Assembly (NCBI GenBank): GCA_964036195.1
Contig: OZ038457.1
Coordinates: 25,368,787 to 25,432,786 of the forward strand
Reading direction: 5' to 3'
From: Sphaerolaimus hirsutus
Lineage: Eukaryota; Nematoda; Chromadorea; Monhysterida; Sphaerolaimidae
Length of the DNA: 64,000 nucleotides
In this document: piece by piece, positions 39,933 to 50,844 of the stretch
Numbering within the stretch: position 1 is the first letter of the stretch
Layout of the letters: every line of letters starts with the position of its first letter
The notes under the pieces: model-generated
Databases searched by the model: none
The model's input: the letters and a program-made list of their open reading frames with translations, nothing else
What the model was told of the DNA's origin: nothing
Position numbers and translations under genes: made by a program

Positions 39933-40092
39933 CATCGACGAGTGGTCTGACATAGAAGTTGACGCCTTGGGCGTGCTGCAGGGGCGTGCGCTTCATGTCG
40001 GCGGCCATCTGCGGCAGGATCTCGCAGTCGCCCGACGCCGTGCCGTGCGTGAACGCCAGGCACCTGGCGCACTCCCAGACACTGGAATTGCC
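39933..40092 (-). CDS. PAN/lectin gene, PAN second-half exon (copy a)
   Basis: Donor GATG/GTTCGT, phase 1, joining the lectin exon at 38601. Translation: VWECARCLAFTHGTASGDCE, ILPQMAADMK, QHAQGVNFYVRPLVD. RCLAFTH and DCEIL are the late cysteines of a PAN/apple domain. The start is uncertain: acceptor TTTTCCAG gives 40092, or ATTCCAG gives 40081. The latter matches the phase of the exon at 46178. The sequence at the acceptor belongs to a family C element. Nearly identical to 43610-43769. Confidence 0.78.
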
Positions 40093-40660
40093 CTGGAAAA
40101 TGTCAAATGTCATGCAAAGTGTCAAAAGTCATGGAAAATATACCCTCAATTTTCGAGTAAGACGCCAACCGGGTTAATTTTTCGTCAGGTTTTTTTTTGA
40201 GGAAGGAGTTATTCAAGGCGGGAGTGATTCGAGGGGGGACTTTTTTTTCCTCAGAAAACTTAGACTTAATCATTTATTGTATTGATGCAGTCTGTCAACT
40301 CATGTAATTCGTGTATTTTACTGTAACAACAGAAAGATGTGTATACACTGCATACACATCATGTATCTGCTGTCGCTGTCGTAGGCTAATATTGTTTTGT
40401 ATTCTTGTGTTGTATCCTTTTCATCCAGAGGGTGGAGTTATTCAAGGGGGGGGGGTCGAGGAGGGGGTTATTTTTTCCTCACCTCGTTAAATAGAGGGAG
40501 TTATTCAACGGGGGGTCTTATTTGAGGATTTACGGTAGTGAAAAATGTCAAACGCCCAGTAAAAATAATAAAATTTGGATTTTTACATGACTTTTGATAC
40601 TGATACAGCGCATTCTACATGATTTTTGGCACTATGTATGACATTTGACTAGCGATTGAA
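40093..40660. repeat. Family C end and a family A-like element
   Basis: 40093-40145 is family C sequence (CATGCAAAGTGTCAAAAGTC). 40180-40540 iterates GAGTTATTCAAGGCGGGAG and ends GATTTACGGTA. It is the counterpart of 43772-44048 plus 45776-45915, with the family E element missing. Confidence 0.65.
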
Positions 40661-41160
40661 AAGCGCCATGGCGCTGGCGTGGCGTCATATTGCTTTGGGG
40701 CCATTGTGGCCACACAAGCTGGTTTTCAATGTTCCTTTTTGAAAACTCTCCTAGGCGATGCGTCGCTGTACGGAATTCAAAAGTGTGCAATTTGCACTTT
40801 TATTTTTCAAAAAGTGACAGCATATGTGAATATTGGTTTCGGCAAGTCACATTTGCCGTTCAAAGTTCACATTTGCAGAACATTTTTGAAAACTGTAGGG
40901 CGACGCGTAGGCGACGCGTCGCCAACAAAATACTCTGAAGACAATTTTGAAAACTTAAAATTGAATAATGTAGTTTTCAAAAATGTACATTCTAGTTTTC
41001 AAATTTGCAGAACATTTGTGAAAAGTGTGACGTACAGCGACGTCGCTGTATGTCGCTGTACGTGCCAGTTTTCAATATCTGTGCAACATATGTGAAAATG
41101 CGTCGCCGTACACACAAAAAGTAGCAAAATCGTCGCCAGGCGTCGCTAGTTTATGGATTT
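40661..41160. repeat. CGTCGCTGTA-iterated tract starting in a GCGC tract
   Basis: AAAGCGCCATGGCGCTGGCG at 40661 opens like family E, but the body iterates GACGCGTCGCC, CGTCGCTGTACG and TTTTTGAAAA. A 138-codon open frame here is produced by the iteration and not treated as a gene. Confidence 0.5.
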
Positions 41161-42960
41161 TTGCCAACTTACTCCAAAATCCTTTAAAAAACACTGGATG
41201 GATGGGTTAATGTAAAATTAAGAGTGTACATGCAGTATTTTATGCTGCATGTACTGATGGGGTTGTAGAAAACTTGGGATGCATATAAAATAAAATAATT
41301 TTTTTTTAAAAAAACGTCACTGTGGCGACGTTTCAGGTGACAACTGTATATGTCACCTGTTTCCATAAGTTATTACCAATCTTGAAAAGTACTTATAACA
41401 TGACAGAATTCATAAATTTATCAACAACACCGAATCTGGGACTTGGTACTACTGTTAATTAAATCAATCTTTCTGAAATTTGTGTGTACCATGCAATTGT
41501 TAGTCATGATCTTGCATTAAAATATAAATATATATATAATTTTTCATTTCATTAATTGATAAATATTTGTGAAAGTGATTTATACATGCAGTTAGGTTGG
41601 CACTCTGTACAATGGGCTAAATGAAATTTCAGATGCAAATCACAGGGATGAAATTCAAGATGCCATCACAGAGAAAATGAAAGACTGGTTTTGATGTACT
41701 CATGGCAAACTTAGATACTGCTCAATTGCCAGTCATTGGTGAATTAATCCAGTATGACCAACTGCTTGCACAATCTTTGAGTCAATACCAGCATCAACAC
41801 TCCAAGGTGACCAAACAACTAAACAGTATCTGGCTAGCTGCCAAACCTGATTTTATGCATATAACATATGTCTTATTTTGTGCACTTTCACCTTGCATCA
41901 CATTTACTAAGCTGAGTTTTCCTGAGCACTGCTTGGCTCAGCTGGACTGGAGTTTTTGGAGTTTTTGCTGCAGGCTGGAGTGTTGTAATGGCCTCCACTG
42001 GGTGCTTGGCAGTTAATTTATACCCTTTGCACTGACACTTGGAAGTTGTGCACATACAGTAAATAATTTTGAAAAAATCTCTGGAAACATAAAAAGACTA
42101 TGTGATTTTTCCAAGCCTTTTTTTGCATCTTTACATTTCTTTTTCAAGACTTTCACTCAATTCCTCAATTCCATGGATAGATCCAGATAACTTTTGAGTT
42201 TTCAAAAAGGTTCATGTTTATGTTAAATTTTGTGACAGATCGTAATATTAAATGAAAACATTTCTGAAAACAATACAATAAAATTGTTTTTATTTTTTTT
42301 GTGCTAGTGTATTGAATGTGACATTGTCTCAGTCAGTGTTCACTTGTTGTTCATTTTTTTGGCTTTCATTTACATACAAAATCAGCTGTTTCAATTGCAC
42401 TTGTGATTTTTAAAAAAATTATAAAGTGGATTGTATAAAAATATCATTACTTGTTTTGCAGAAATGTTATTGAATTCAGTTTTTTTTTGTTTGATGTGAA
42501 AAAATAAGGGCTTTTTACTGTGATAATGCAATAATTACAGATACACAGATGTAATTTTAAAAAATTATTTAATGTTTTAAGCATAACCACAATTTCTTCA
42601 TCATCTTTGAACTTCTATTGTGAAACATGGTATCACATGAAAGAGAAAAAAAAACTGGATATATATCTGAGACGGATATCATATACAATGTAAAACTGAA
42701 TTTTTAAAAATATTTATAGTTAGAAAACGAATTAATTTTTAAAAATATGTATAACAGTGCTAAAAATATACAATACAGTCCCAAAAATCAAGCATAATTT
42801 TCTGCATCACATGCCGCTTACAGCTTGTCCTACAAATTCGTACTTATTCAACAAAAAAATATTTTGTCTGCAGCATTTTACCAGAGTTTTCAAATATGTG
42901 TTCTTCCGGAGGAAAAATAGAAAAAAAACAAAGATGGCGGCCATTTGGCTCATTACACAG
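41161..42960. other. AT-rich stretch, nothing recognised
   Basis: 1.8 kb of AT-rich sequence. The longest frame (41702-42016, 104 codons, plus strand) contains two short hydrophobic stretches but no recognisable domain, and its composition matches its surroundings. No splice-bounded exon is convincing. Confidence 0.4.
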
Positions 42961-42989
42961 ACTGTTTAAATGAATTTGAAAACAAAATA

Positions 42990-43111
42990 ATGGGTTTTCA
43001 CAGAGGGAACCTTGAAAACCAGCTTGTGTGGGGCCATTGGCGCTAAGCGCTGGGGTTCAGAAAAGCGCCATGGCGCTTTTGGCGCTTGCGCTATTTTTGC
43101 GTGGCGTCTGG
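42990..43111. repeat. Family E fragment before the gap
   Basis: AAAGCGCCATGGCGCTTTTGG and GGCGCTTGCGCT iterations running into the gap. Confidence 0.55.
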
Positions 43112-43311
43112 NNNNNNNNNNNNNNNNNNNNNNNNNNNNNNNNNNNNNNNNNNNNNNNNNNNNNNNNNNNNNNNNNNNNNNNNNNNNNNNNNNNNNNNNN
43201 NNNNNNNNNNNNNNNNNNNNNNNNNNNNNNNNNNNNNNNNNNNNNNNNNNNNNNNNNNNNNNNNNNNNNNNNNNNNNNNNNNNNNNNNNNNNNNNNNNNN
43301 NNNNNNNNNNN
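43112..43311. other. Assembly gap (200 N)
   Basis: 200 unknown bases. Sequence to the right repeats the lectin exons found to the left, so the gap joins two versions of one locus. Confidence 0.99.
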
Positions 43312-43450
43312 CCCTTCGCCGCGCACTTGGCCTTGGCTTCTTCGTAGGTGTTCGTCCACTTCATCAGCACATAGCAATTGCCACGGTAATGAGCCACGGC
43401 CAGAGACTCCGCGTCCAGACCGACTTTGCTGTTGCATTCTGCTTGGAAAT
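43312..43450 (-). CDS. PAN/lectin gene, C-type lectin first-half exon (copy b, cut by gap)
   Basis: Same exon as 38360-38601; acceptor TTCTGCGCAG. It reads FQAECNSKVGLDAESLAVAH, then GNCYVLMKW and EEAKAKCAAKG before the gap. One residue differs (Leu for Val after AES) in the visible part. The remainder is lost in the gap. Confidence 0.82.
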
Positions 43451-43609
43451 CTGCGCAGAATAGAAAATGTCCAATTAGAATATCCAATCAATAATTTTTT
43501 TCATTTTTCATTCATTTCATGGAACTTCTTTACTGGGACATCACGATGCACGGTCAAATATAACCAAAAGCACACAAACCACCTGAAAACTCCAAAAATG
43601 CAAACGAAC

Positions 43610-43769
43610 CGTCGACGAGTGGTCTGACATAGAAGTTGACGCCTTGGGCGTGCTGCAGGGGCGTGCGCTTCATGTCGGCGGCCATCTGCGGCAGGATCTC
43701 GCAGTCGCCCGACGCCGTGCCGTGCGTGAACGCCAGGCACCTGGCGCACTCCCAGACACTGGAATTGCC
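43610..43769 (-). CDS. PAN/lectin gene, PAN second-half exon (copy b)
   Basis: Same as 39933-40092, with donor GACG/GTTCGT. The intron to the next exon is only 159 bases (43451-43609) and free of transposons; copy a has 1331 bases there with two insertions. Start alternatives are 43769 (TTTTCCAG) or 43758 (ATTCCAG). The second gives phase 2, matching the 46178 exon, and would read QKTD-C-VWECARC across the junction. Confidence 0.78.
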
Positions 43770-44048
43770 CTGGAAAATGTCACTTGTCATGCAAAGTGTC
43801 AAAAGTCATGGAAAATATACCCTCAATTCTCGAATAAGACGCCAACCGGGGTTTTTTTTCGTCCGGTTTTTTTTAAGGGAGGAGTTATTCAAGGCGGGAG
43901 TAATTCGAGGGGGGACTTATTATTTCCTCAGAAAACTTAAACTTAATTATTTATTGTATGATGCAGTCTGTCAACTCATGTAATTCTGGTATTTAACTGT
44001 AACAACAGAAAGATGTGTATACACTGCATACACATCATGTATCTGCTG
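43770..44048. repeat. Family C end and family A-like tract
   Basis: Counterpart of 40093-40375. It continues at 45776 after the family E insertion. Confidence 0.65.
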
Positions 44049-44416
44049 TAGTGATGTAAAAGCGCCATGGCGCTGGCGCCTGGCGCTAGCGTCAAAGCAA
44101 AAAGCGCCATGGCGCTTTTGGTGCTTGGCGCCTTTTTGCTGTGGCGCCGTTGGCGCTTGGCGCTGTGCTACGGAAAAGCGCCATGGCGCTTTTGGCGCTT
44201 GGCGCCTTTTTGCTGTGGCGCCGTTGGCGCTTGGCGCTGTGCTACGGAAAAGCGCCATGGCGCTTTTGGCGCTTGGCGCTATGATGCCGTGGCGCCATTG
44301 GCGCTTGGTGCTAGCGTTTTAAAAAGCGCCAAAAAAGCGCCAAGTGGTTCAAAAAAATATATCATTATTTTATGTGAAAAGATTTTGTGTGCATAATTTA
44401 CATGAGTAAATGTGTT

Positions 44417-44860
44417 TACCGTATTTTCTCGAAATACCCCCCCCCCTTGAAATACCCCCCCCCCCCTCGTTTGACCCCCCCCCCCCTCTCGAGACCACTA
44501 TGAAACAATCTTCCCCCCCCCCTCGAAATACCCCCCCAAATTGAGTGTAAAGGGAACGTACATGACAATAACTGTAGTTTGTGTTCAGTGTACTGCAGAA
44601 CACACGTTAAAACAATGTCGGTGTCACGTTAGAACAGTGTACATACCATCTACATAACAGAACCTTATAAATGGCAGTTTTTGTTGCATTTTTCGACGTC
44701 TGCGTACGTTTCAGACGACAATTTCGTACTTGGTTTTCAAAAATTTTCTTGTGAAACAATAACCCCCCCCTCGAAATACCCCCCCTCGTTTAACCCCCCC
44801 CCCTCTCGGGACCACTATGAAACAATCACCCCCCGGGGGGTATTTCGAGGAAATACGGTA
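44417..44860. mobile_element. Family A TIR element (nested, reference copy)
   Basis: TACCGTATTTTCTCGAAATA to TATTTCGAGGAAATACGGTA. C-rich iterated arms surround the core, including GTACTGCAGAACACACGTTA and CGACGTCTGCGTACGTTTCA. One of the cleanest copies of the family. Confidence 0.88.
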
Positions 44861-45074
44861 AGCGTATTCCAGGAAGCACAAATCTACGTACTTGCTTATC
44901 TTGCAAACCATTTCTGTGCAAGGATATCCAAAACTTTTCCGGAATAATGGGCCTAATGATTCCCATCCCAATTCAAAGCTTGCTCACGAGTCGACGAACG
45001 ACGTTCAAATGCACGTTCAACGTATCTATAAAAATCTGAGCACTTTTTTCGAGATGGCTTGCCATTGTTACGGT

Positions 45075-45430
45075 GTTTCTTCGAATAGAAAAGCGTCATT
45101 CTATTTTTTTCATCAACTTTTTTACATGGCATTCTATTGGAGGTGCCTTTTTATTGGAGGCTGCCGTTCTATTTTTTCACCAATATTTTTCACACATTCT
45201 TGATTTGAACATAGTGTTTTTATGAAACATAAACAACATTCCATATCACAGAAACCATTCAAACAAAACCAAATGTGAAAACAACCATGAATCTTCCAAT
45301 GTAATTTTTACCTGCCGTTATATTGGAGGGGTGCCATTTTATTATTTTCGTGGGCACGCAAACGTGCTAAGACCTGCCGTTCTATTGTAGGTGTAGGTAG
45401 TTCTATTGGCGGTATGCGATTCTATTAGAA
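45075..45430. mobile_element. Family F iterated element, copy 2 (nested)
   Basis: TTCTTCGAATAGAA at the left and TTCTATTAGAAGAAATA at the right, iterating CTATTGGAGGTGCC and TTCTATTGTAGGTG. Confidence 0.65.
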
Positions 45431-45775
45431 GAAATACCCAACTCTCATATGTAAAATAACATTAGATAAAGAAAAGTCAACTCGATTTGACTTATTTTTA
45501 TCTTGTTTCTCACACAAATATGTAACTGGCACTGCATTAGCATGGTTGCACTTTATGAGCAGCAAAATTTTTTGGCGCTGGCGCTATTGGCGCTTGGCGC
45601 CAACATCCTCTGGCGCCATTGGCGCTTGGCGCCATGGTCCAGAAAAGCGCCATGGCGCTTTTGGCGCTTGGCGCTATTTTGCTGTGGCGCCATTGGCGCT
45701 TGGCGCTCGCATGCCAAAAGCGCCATGGCGCTTTTGGCGCTTGGCGCCAAAAGTCTGGCGGTTTTTACATCACTA

Positions 45776-46177
45776 ATCTGCTGTCGCTGTCGTAGCCTAA
45801 TATTGTTTTGCATTTTTGTATTGTATCCTTTTCATCCAGAGGGTGGAGTTATCCAAGAGGGGGGGTTCGAGGAGGGAGTTATTTTTTCCTCACCTCGTTA
45901 AATAGGGGGAGTTAATTTTGCGTGGCGCCTGGAACAAAACGCCTGGCGCTAGCGCCAAAGCAAAAAGCGATCTGGCGCTTTTGGCGCTTGGTGCCATATT
46001 GCTCTGGCGCCATTGGCGCTTGGCGCTGCGCTTCGAAAAAGCGCCATGGCTCCAAAGTCCCGGCACTTTTACCATCACTACATTTGTCACTTTTCACAGT
46101 GCATTCTACATGACTTTTGACACTTTGTATTACATTTGACAGTTTACAGGGCACCTTCCAGGGTGTGGGAGTGGCAC
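45776..46177. repeat. Family A-like tract, family E fragment and family C end
   Basis: 45784-45914 continues the tract at 40378-40500. 45915-46082 is a family E end finishing ACCATCACTA. 46083-46177 is the right end of a family C element (GTTTACAGGGCACC, GTGTGGGAGTGGCACC), which abuts the lectin exon. Confidence 0.65.
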
Positions 46178-46316
46178 CAGTCAGTCTTCTGGCACTGGTG
46201 GGCGCATTGGCGCACGTCCAAACTCAGCCCCGAGTGCATGGCGCGGCGGTGCGTGCGGACTTCGGCGGCGGGCTTCTTGTCTTTGGCCACCAGGGTGAAC
46301 CTCATCGCCGGGGATT
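46178..46316 (-). CDS. PAN/lectin gene, PAN first-half exon
   Basis: Acceptor AATCAACAG, then SPAMRFTLVAKDKKPAAEVR, THRRAMHSGLSLDVRQCAHQ, CQKTD. DVRQCAHQC is the opening cysteine pair of a PAN/apple domain, completed by the exon at 43769 or its copy at 40092. The proposed donor CTG/GTGCCA (phase 2) is the first base pair step of a family C terminus. Reading on past it gives CHSHTLEG, which is transposon sequence. The codon-rich GC composition contrasts with the flanks. Confidence 0.7.
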
Positions 46317-46375
46317 CTGTTGATTAAATCAGTCGGACGCGCCGATTTTTTGACACTGCACACATTAGTTGTCAC

Positions 46376-47003
46376 TAGGGTGTCAAAAACATTTTTTACG
46401 GAAAACGGAAACGGAAACGGAAAAAAAATTTCAGTGGCCGGAAAACGGAAAAAAATTTGCACTTGGCAGAAAACGGAAACGGAAACGGAAAAAAAATGTC
46501 AGCAGATGGAAAACGGAAAAAGAGGCCGGAAAAACGGAAACGGAAAAATCAAATTTGCACGGAAATGGAAAAACTTGCTGAAATTTTGCCAGAAAATGGA
46601 TAAAATTGGCTGAAATTTTGCTTAAAGTGGAAAAAATTTGCAGTAATTTTTGCAGGAAACAGAATTTTTTTACATCATTGACAATCTGCATGAATTTTTA
46701 CCAGTTTGGCTGATCAGAAAACAGAAAGTTGAGCCAGAAAAAGGTAAAATGAGGCGGAAAAATGGAAAATTGAGGCGGAAAATGGTAAAAAAGGCAGAAA
46801 AACTGGAAATTGAGGTGGAAAACGGAAAAAGGCGGAAAAACTGAAAATTTAGCTGGAAAACGGAAAATGAGCCGGAAAAACGGAAATGGAAAAAAATGTT
46901 GCCAGAAAACGGAACAGAAAACGGAAAAAAAATTTCAGCAGCCGGAAAACGGAATGGAAAACGGAAAAAATTTGCCTGCGGAAAACGGTCATTTGACACC
47001 CTA
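46376..47003. mobile_element. Family M hAT-type element (GGAAAACGGAAA-iterated)
   Basis: Ends TAGGGTGTCAAA and TTTGACACCCTA with perfect 8-bp duplications GTTGTCAC (46368-46375 and 47004-47011). The 600-bp interior is almost wholly GGAAAACGGAAA, GGCGGAAAA and similar, all on one strand. No gene. Confidence 0.9.
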
Positions 47004-49020
47004 GTTGTCACTGCTGATGTGCAGTTGACTGGAACACATATACCTACTTAAATTGAGGGTTCTTCTCCATCAAATGTTGAATTTCAGTCAACTAAAACAC
47101 ATTTAAAACATCATTATTCAAGTTTTACCGTCGTCAACTGATTGTCTACTTGTATCGGGTGTCGGTTCAAAATTTTTGCGTGTATCGGGTTCAGGTTTCG
47201 GGTATTGAAGTCAGGTATCGGATCGGGTTTTCGGGTCAAAATGTTGGGTACCGGGTAATAAAATTGTCTGGTATCAGGTAATAGATTTGTTGGGTAAACT
47301 CGGCGGACATTATGGAAGTCAATGGTTTAAAGTGTTTTCGTATGACTGTGCATATCCATCCTTGGCACACGTCCAAGTTATCATTTGCTAGAATGTTATG
47401 AGAAAGAAAGACGCAGGATTTCTGTCTGCGTCGCCAATAATGGCTGCGGTATGCAATTAAGCGATGGCAAATGATCACTAATGGCGGCCCACATAAAACA
47501 CTAGTGTTGTCTTAATTGCATTGTGCGGCCATTATCGGTGACGCATACGGAAATCCTGCGTCTTTCACTGAGTAAATATTTACATGTAAACGCAAATGGT
47601 AACTTCGACGTGAGCCAAATTCATGTGTAATTTTTGGAGGAATTTGTCAAGGCTGCGACGATAAGATCCGACCTAAGACTTTACAATCCAACTTTTTATA
47701 ATGATTTGTCTATCAAACTCATATCGTTCTCGCATAAAAAGTCAGATTGAATCAAATGTATCGTGAACCGAATGGAATCCGTTCATTCAAGTTCGAATAA
47801 AAAACATTCGTCAGTGGTAACAAAAGGCCGAATCACTGACTCGTTTTATCTTTGCCGAGTTTATCAGGTATACTCGGGTTACTTTATGCCGTACATTTTT
47901 CCCGAGGAAACACTACCGCGGTGTGATACGTTATAAATTTTAGCCGCTGTCCAACTCGTACCCAGGTGAAATACAAAAAAAATAGGTATGTGTCATGGAA
48001 AATTCGGCACTGCTAAGAACTCGTTTCACCTCTCAAGGCTAATCTCGAAAGCTCGAAATCTAAAGGCCACGTACAAAACGTTTCGCCGCAGGCTGAAATA
48101 AGTTCCACTGAAGATAAATAGGAATATTTCTGGCTTAGGCTTAGGCTTAGGCTTAGGCTTGAGAATAGTAGCGACGGCCGGCATACAGGCAAATCTATTA
48201 TTTTCTTGATTCTTTTGTGAAAAATCGGTCCTTAAAGTTTTCCGTTTGACATGTATATTTGACTTTGATAAAAATGGTACATAACTCCTATCTGTTTGTA
48301 GAGTATCATGTCTGCTGAGTATAATAAAAACATCTGGTATTGGATTGAACAACAAAAATACAGCATGGTGTAGTGTATCTATCTGTCACACAATAAATTG
48401 ATACCATCACACCATGGTGGTTGATTGAGCCCCCAAAAATAGTGAAACATGCTTGAGTAATAACTGCCAAAGGCCAAACTGCATGGTGTAGCTAGCAGAA
48501 ATAAGTTTCGATGATTCTTAGAAATCATTCCCAGTCATAGCAATTGAGCTTAATAGTTCTGTTATTTTGGAGAGTGTGTTGGCTGCACCTATTGGGGCTT
48601 AGTATCTGAATTGTCTTCAATTGAATCAAATTTTTTTCAAATGGGAATGAAAACATGATGTACATTATAAAATAAGATCTGAACTCATTGAAACAAACCA
48701 AGTAGAGGTGTCTAAATTACAACTGCACCAAACAACTGCAAGTTGTATTCACAATCTGGTTGAAAGATTGAACTGGGGGAACGTTTTGTGGGTATTTTTG
48801 GGTATTGAGTATGGCTTCATGTATTGACGTCCGGTATAGGGTTTGGGTTTGAGCAGTAGAGTCGTCGGGTTTGGCTATCGGGTTTCGGTTCCAAAAAGTG
48901 CGCGGGTATCGGGCATCGGGTTTGGGTCGGGTTGGGTCGGGTCGGGTTGGGTTGGGTTGGGTTGGGTTGGGTTGGGTTGGGTTGGGTTGGGTCGGGTCTT
49001 CCCAACCTTAATATAAAGTG
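47004..49020. repeat. GGGTATCGGGT-iterated region with two microsatellite-like runs
   Basis: 47150-47300 and 48780-49000 iterate TATCGGGT, TTCGGGTA and, at 48917-48997, GGGTTGGGTC. 48132-48163 has TTAGGC units. In between (47300-48780) nothing gene-like is seen. The two outer tracts may be the ends of one element, but I could not pair the termini. Confidence 0.5.
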
Positions 49021-49059
49021 CACATTGGCACTCCTGAAAAGACTGAACTTTACAAAACA

Positions 49060-50340
49060 AATATTGGCCATAGACACACTAGTCTACAAGGACACCAAAT
49101 GTCAACTCATTCCGATCCCAATTCAAAGCTTGCTGACGAGTCAACAAATGACTTTCAAATGAGTCCAGACCATTTCGCGTCTAAGCTATTTTGCATCAGG
49201 CATTAGTGCTATGTTTTGCAAAAAATACTGCCTCAGTTCACAGCAAAACTTTGCATCACATCTGTGCTCTACTTCACAGGAAAAAGTGCCTCATTTTCGC
49301 AGAAACCACTGCCCTATTTTGCATCAAAAATTTCGCATCTCAAAGTGCGCTGATTTGCATTTTCCATATACAAAATTTTTGCAACAGGGCAAAGTGCCTC
49401 ACTTTGCATCAAGAATTCATAAAACATAACACATTTATTAGGTAGAATCTGTTCTGATGTGATGACAATGTGCATGTCACTTAGGTAAATAATCAAGTAT
49501 GCATCAATAATTGTGTACTTTTAACAACTCTGGTAAATGAAAAAATGATACAACAAAAATAATATGTCTAATACTCAAAAATGGGTAGGCAGAAAATTTG
49601 AAATACTTTACAGTTACATATACTGGTGAAAATGTTCCGTACTTTTAACAACTCTGCTAAAGGAAAAAAATGACACAACATTTAATATATTTAACTGAGG
49701 TTAACTGGGTGGGGAGTAATTCAGTGAGTTATGGTAGGATGAAAATAGGCAAATTTAAAATATAAAATACAAGTGCAGATGGTGCATTGTGATGCAGTGC
49801 ACAATTTCATTTTTCCAACTGATGTTGGAAATGCTCAAGCATTGGATATCATGAGACAAATATTCTGTTTGATATTTACCCCATGCCATTACACCTGTCT
49901 CCCACAACCACAGAGCTGTGTCTGTTCCTAAGTAAATGCCTAAATGCAGTTTGATGCAAGAAAACACTCCAAATTTGTGCCCACGTGCTGCCAAATCCCC
50001 AAAAGGTACCGCTGACCTGGGCAGATGCTCACAATATTCACATCACGTTTCACACATGAAAAAATTGAATAATTACTCATGTTGCAAAACGTGCAGCTAC
50101 GCTGTGATGCAAAGTGGGGCACCCTTTGATGCGAAGTGATGCATTTGTTGATGCGAAACTTTTGCTGCAACTTGAGGCACAATTTGATGCGAAATGATGC
50201 AGTTCTTTCTGCAAAGTGAGGCAGAAACTTTATGCGAAAAAATTATGCGAAGTGTAGCAGTTCTTTCTGCAAACTGGGGCACTTCATGCTGGATGCTAAA
50301 TGTTTGTAATGCGAAATGATGCAGACTCTAGTTCCTCGAA
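49060..50340. repeat. TTTGCATCA-iterated region
   Basis: 49190-49430 iterates TTTGCATCA and AGTGCCTCA on the plus strand. 50095-50330 iterates the inverse (TGATGCGAAA, TTCTGCAAAGTGAGGCAG). This looks like one element of about 1.1 kb with motif-filled arms. An imperfect copy of CCCAATTCAAAGCTTGCTGA lies just outside on both sides (49115 and inverted at 50470) and again at 44970. Confidence 0.6.
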
Positions 50341-50844
50341 ACCTCAAGGGGTTTTTGTTTCGCTAGCAAATATTTGAGGGACGTATTATTTCGCCAAAAA
50401 TTTTCATAAATGATCGTTAATAAATAGTAAAGGATGTTTTTTTTAAACATATGCCTAGTGTTACTCATCAGTAAGCTTTGAATTGAGATCGGAACGAGTT
50501 GACATTTCGTGTCCATGTCAACTAGTGTGTGGGGCCATTGAAACAAACTTCTTTCGCACAGGTTTTGCGCTAGTAGCCACTGCCGATCAGCTTCGCCTGG
50601 ACCCATGTGAATTGTCCCAGCGGGGACATTCTCCGGTTTTATATGCGCGGTATCTCCAAACCATTTAAATGACACCACCCCTTTGTTCCTGTCGGGTTCA
50701 AATTATTTTCTTGTTGTGGGGCAAAACAATATGTAATTTTGTTGGGGAACCAATGACTGTTGATTGCGACATTGATATTAAAAGTTTCATGCGCGCGTTG
50801 CAGCGCAAATTTTCAGTTGAAAGGGGTGTATTTTTTGTAACTTA
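50341..50844. other. Spacer with repeat fragments
   Basis: Contains GATCGGAACGAGTTGACATT, an inverse of 49100. No exon supported. Confidence 0.4.

Larger units (their letters stand above)
44049..45775. mobile_element. Family E hAT-type element, complete, with nested insertions
   Basis: TAGTGATGTAAAAGCGCC to GTTTTTACATCACTA, with perfect 8-bp duplications ATCTGCTG (44041-44048 and 45776-45783). Both arms iterate GCGCCATGGCGCTTTTGGCG. A family A element (44417-44860) and a family F element (about 45075-45430) are nested inside. The empty site is visible at about 40368-40385. Confidence 0.9.

Noticed and set aside
40679-41095. 138-codon open frame
   Set aside because: Falls in the CGTCGCTGTA/TTTTGAAAA-iterated tract; the protein is a reflection of the repeat.
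41702-42016. 104-codon open frame
   Set aside because: No domain, composition like its AT-rich surroundings, no supporting splice signals or repeats of it elsewhere.
46320-47011. Lys/Arg/Glu-rich open frames on both strands
   Set aside because: Direct translation of the GGAAAACGG array of the family M element.
48132-48163. TTAGGC repeats resembling a nematode telomere
   Set aside because: Only about four to five units, internal in the scaffold, next to other motif-iterated repeat DNA. It is more likely a microsatellite-like run.
48917-48997. Possible telomere-like GGGTT array
   Set aside because: The unit is degenerate and grades into TATCGGGT phrases of the surrounding repeat.
50483-50678. 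Possible exon with TATA-like upstream sequence
   Set aside because: No consensus splice pair or domain; parts match dispersed repeats at 6862 and 49100.
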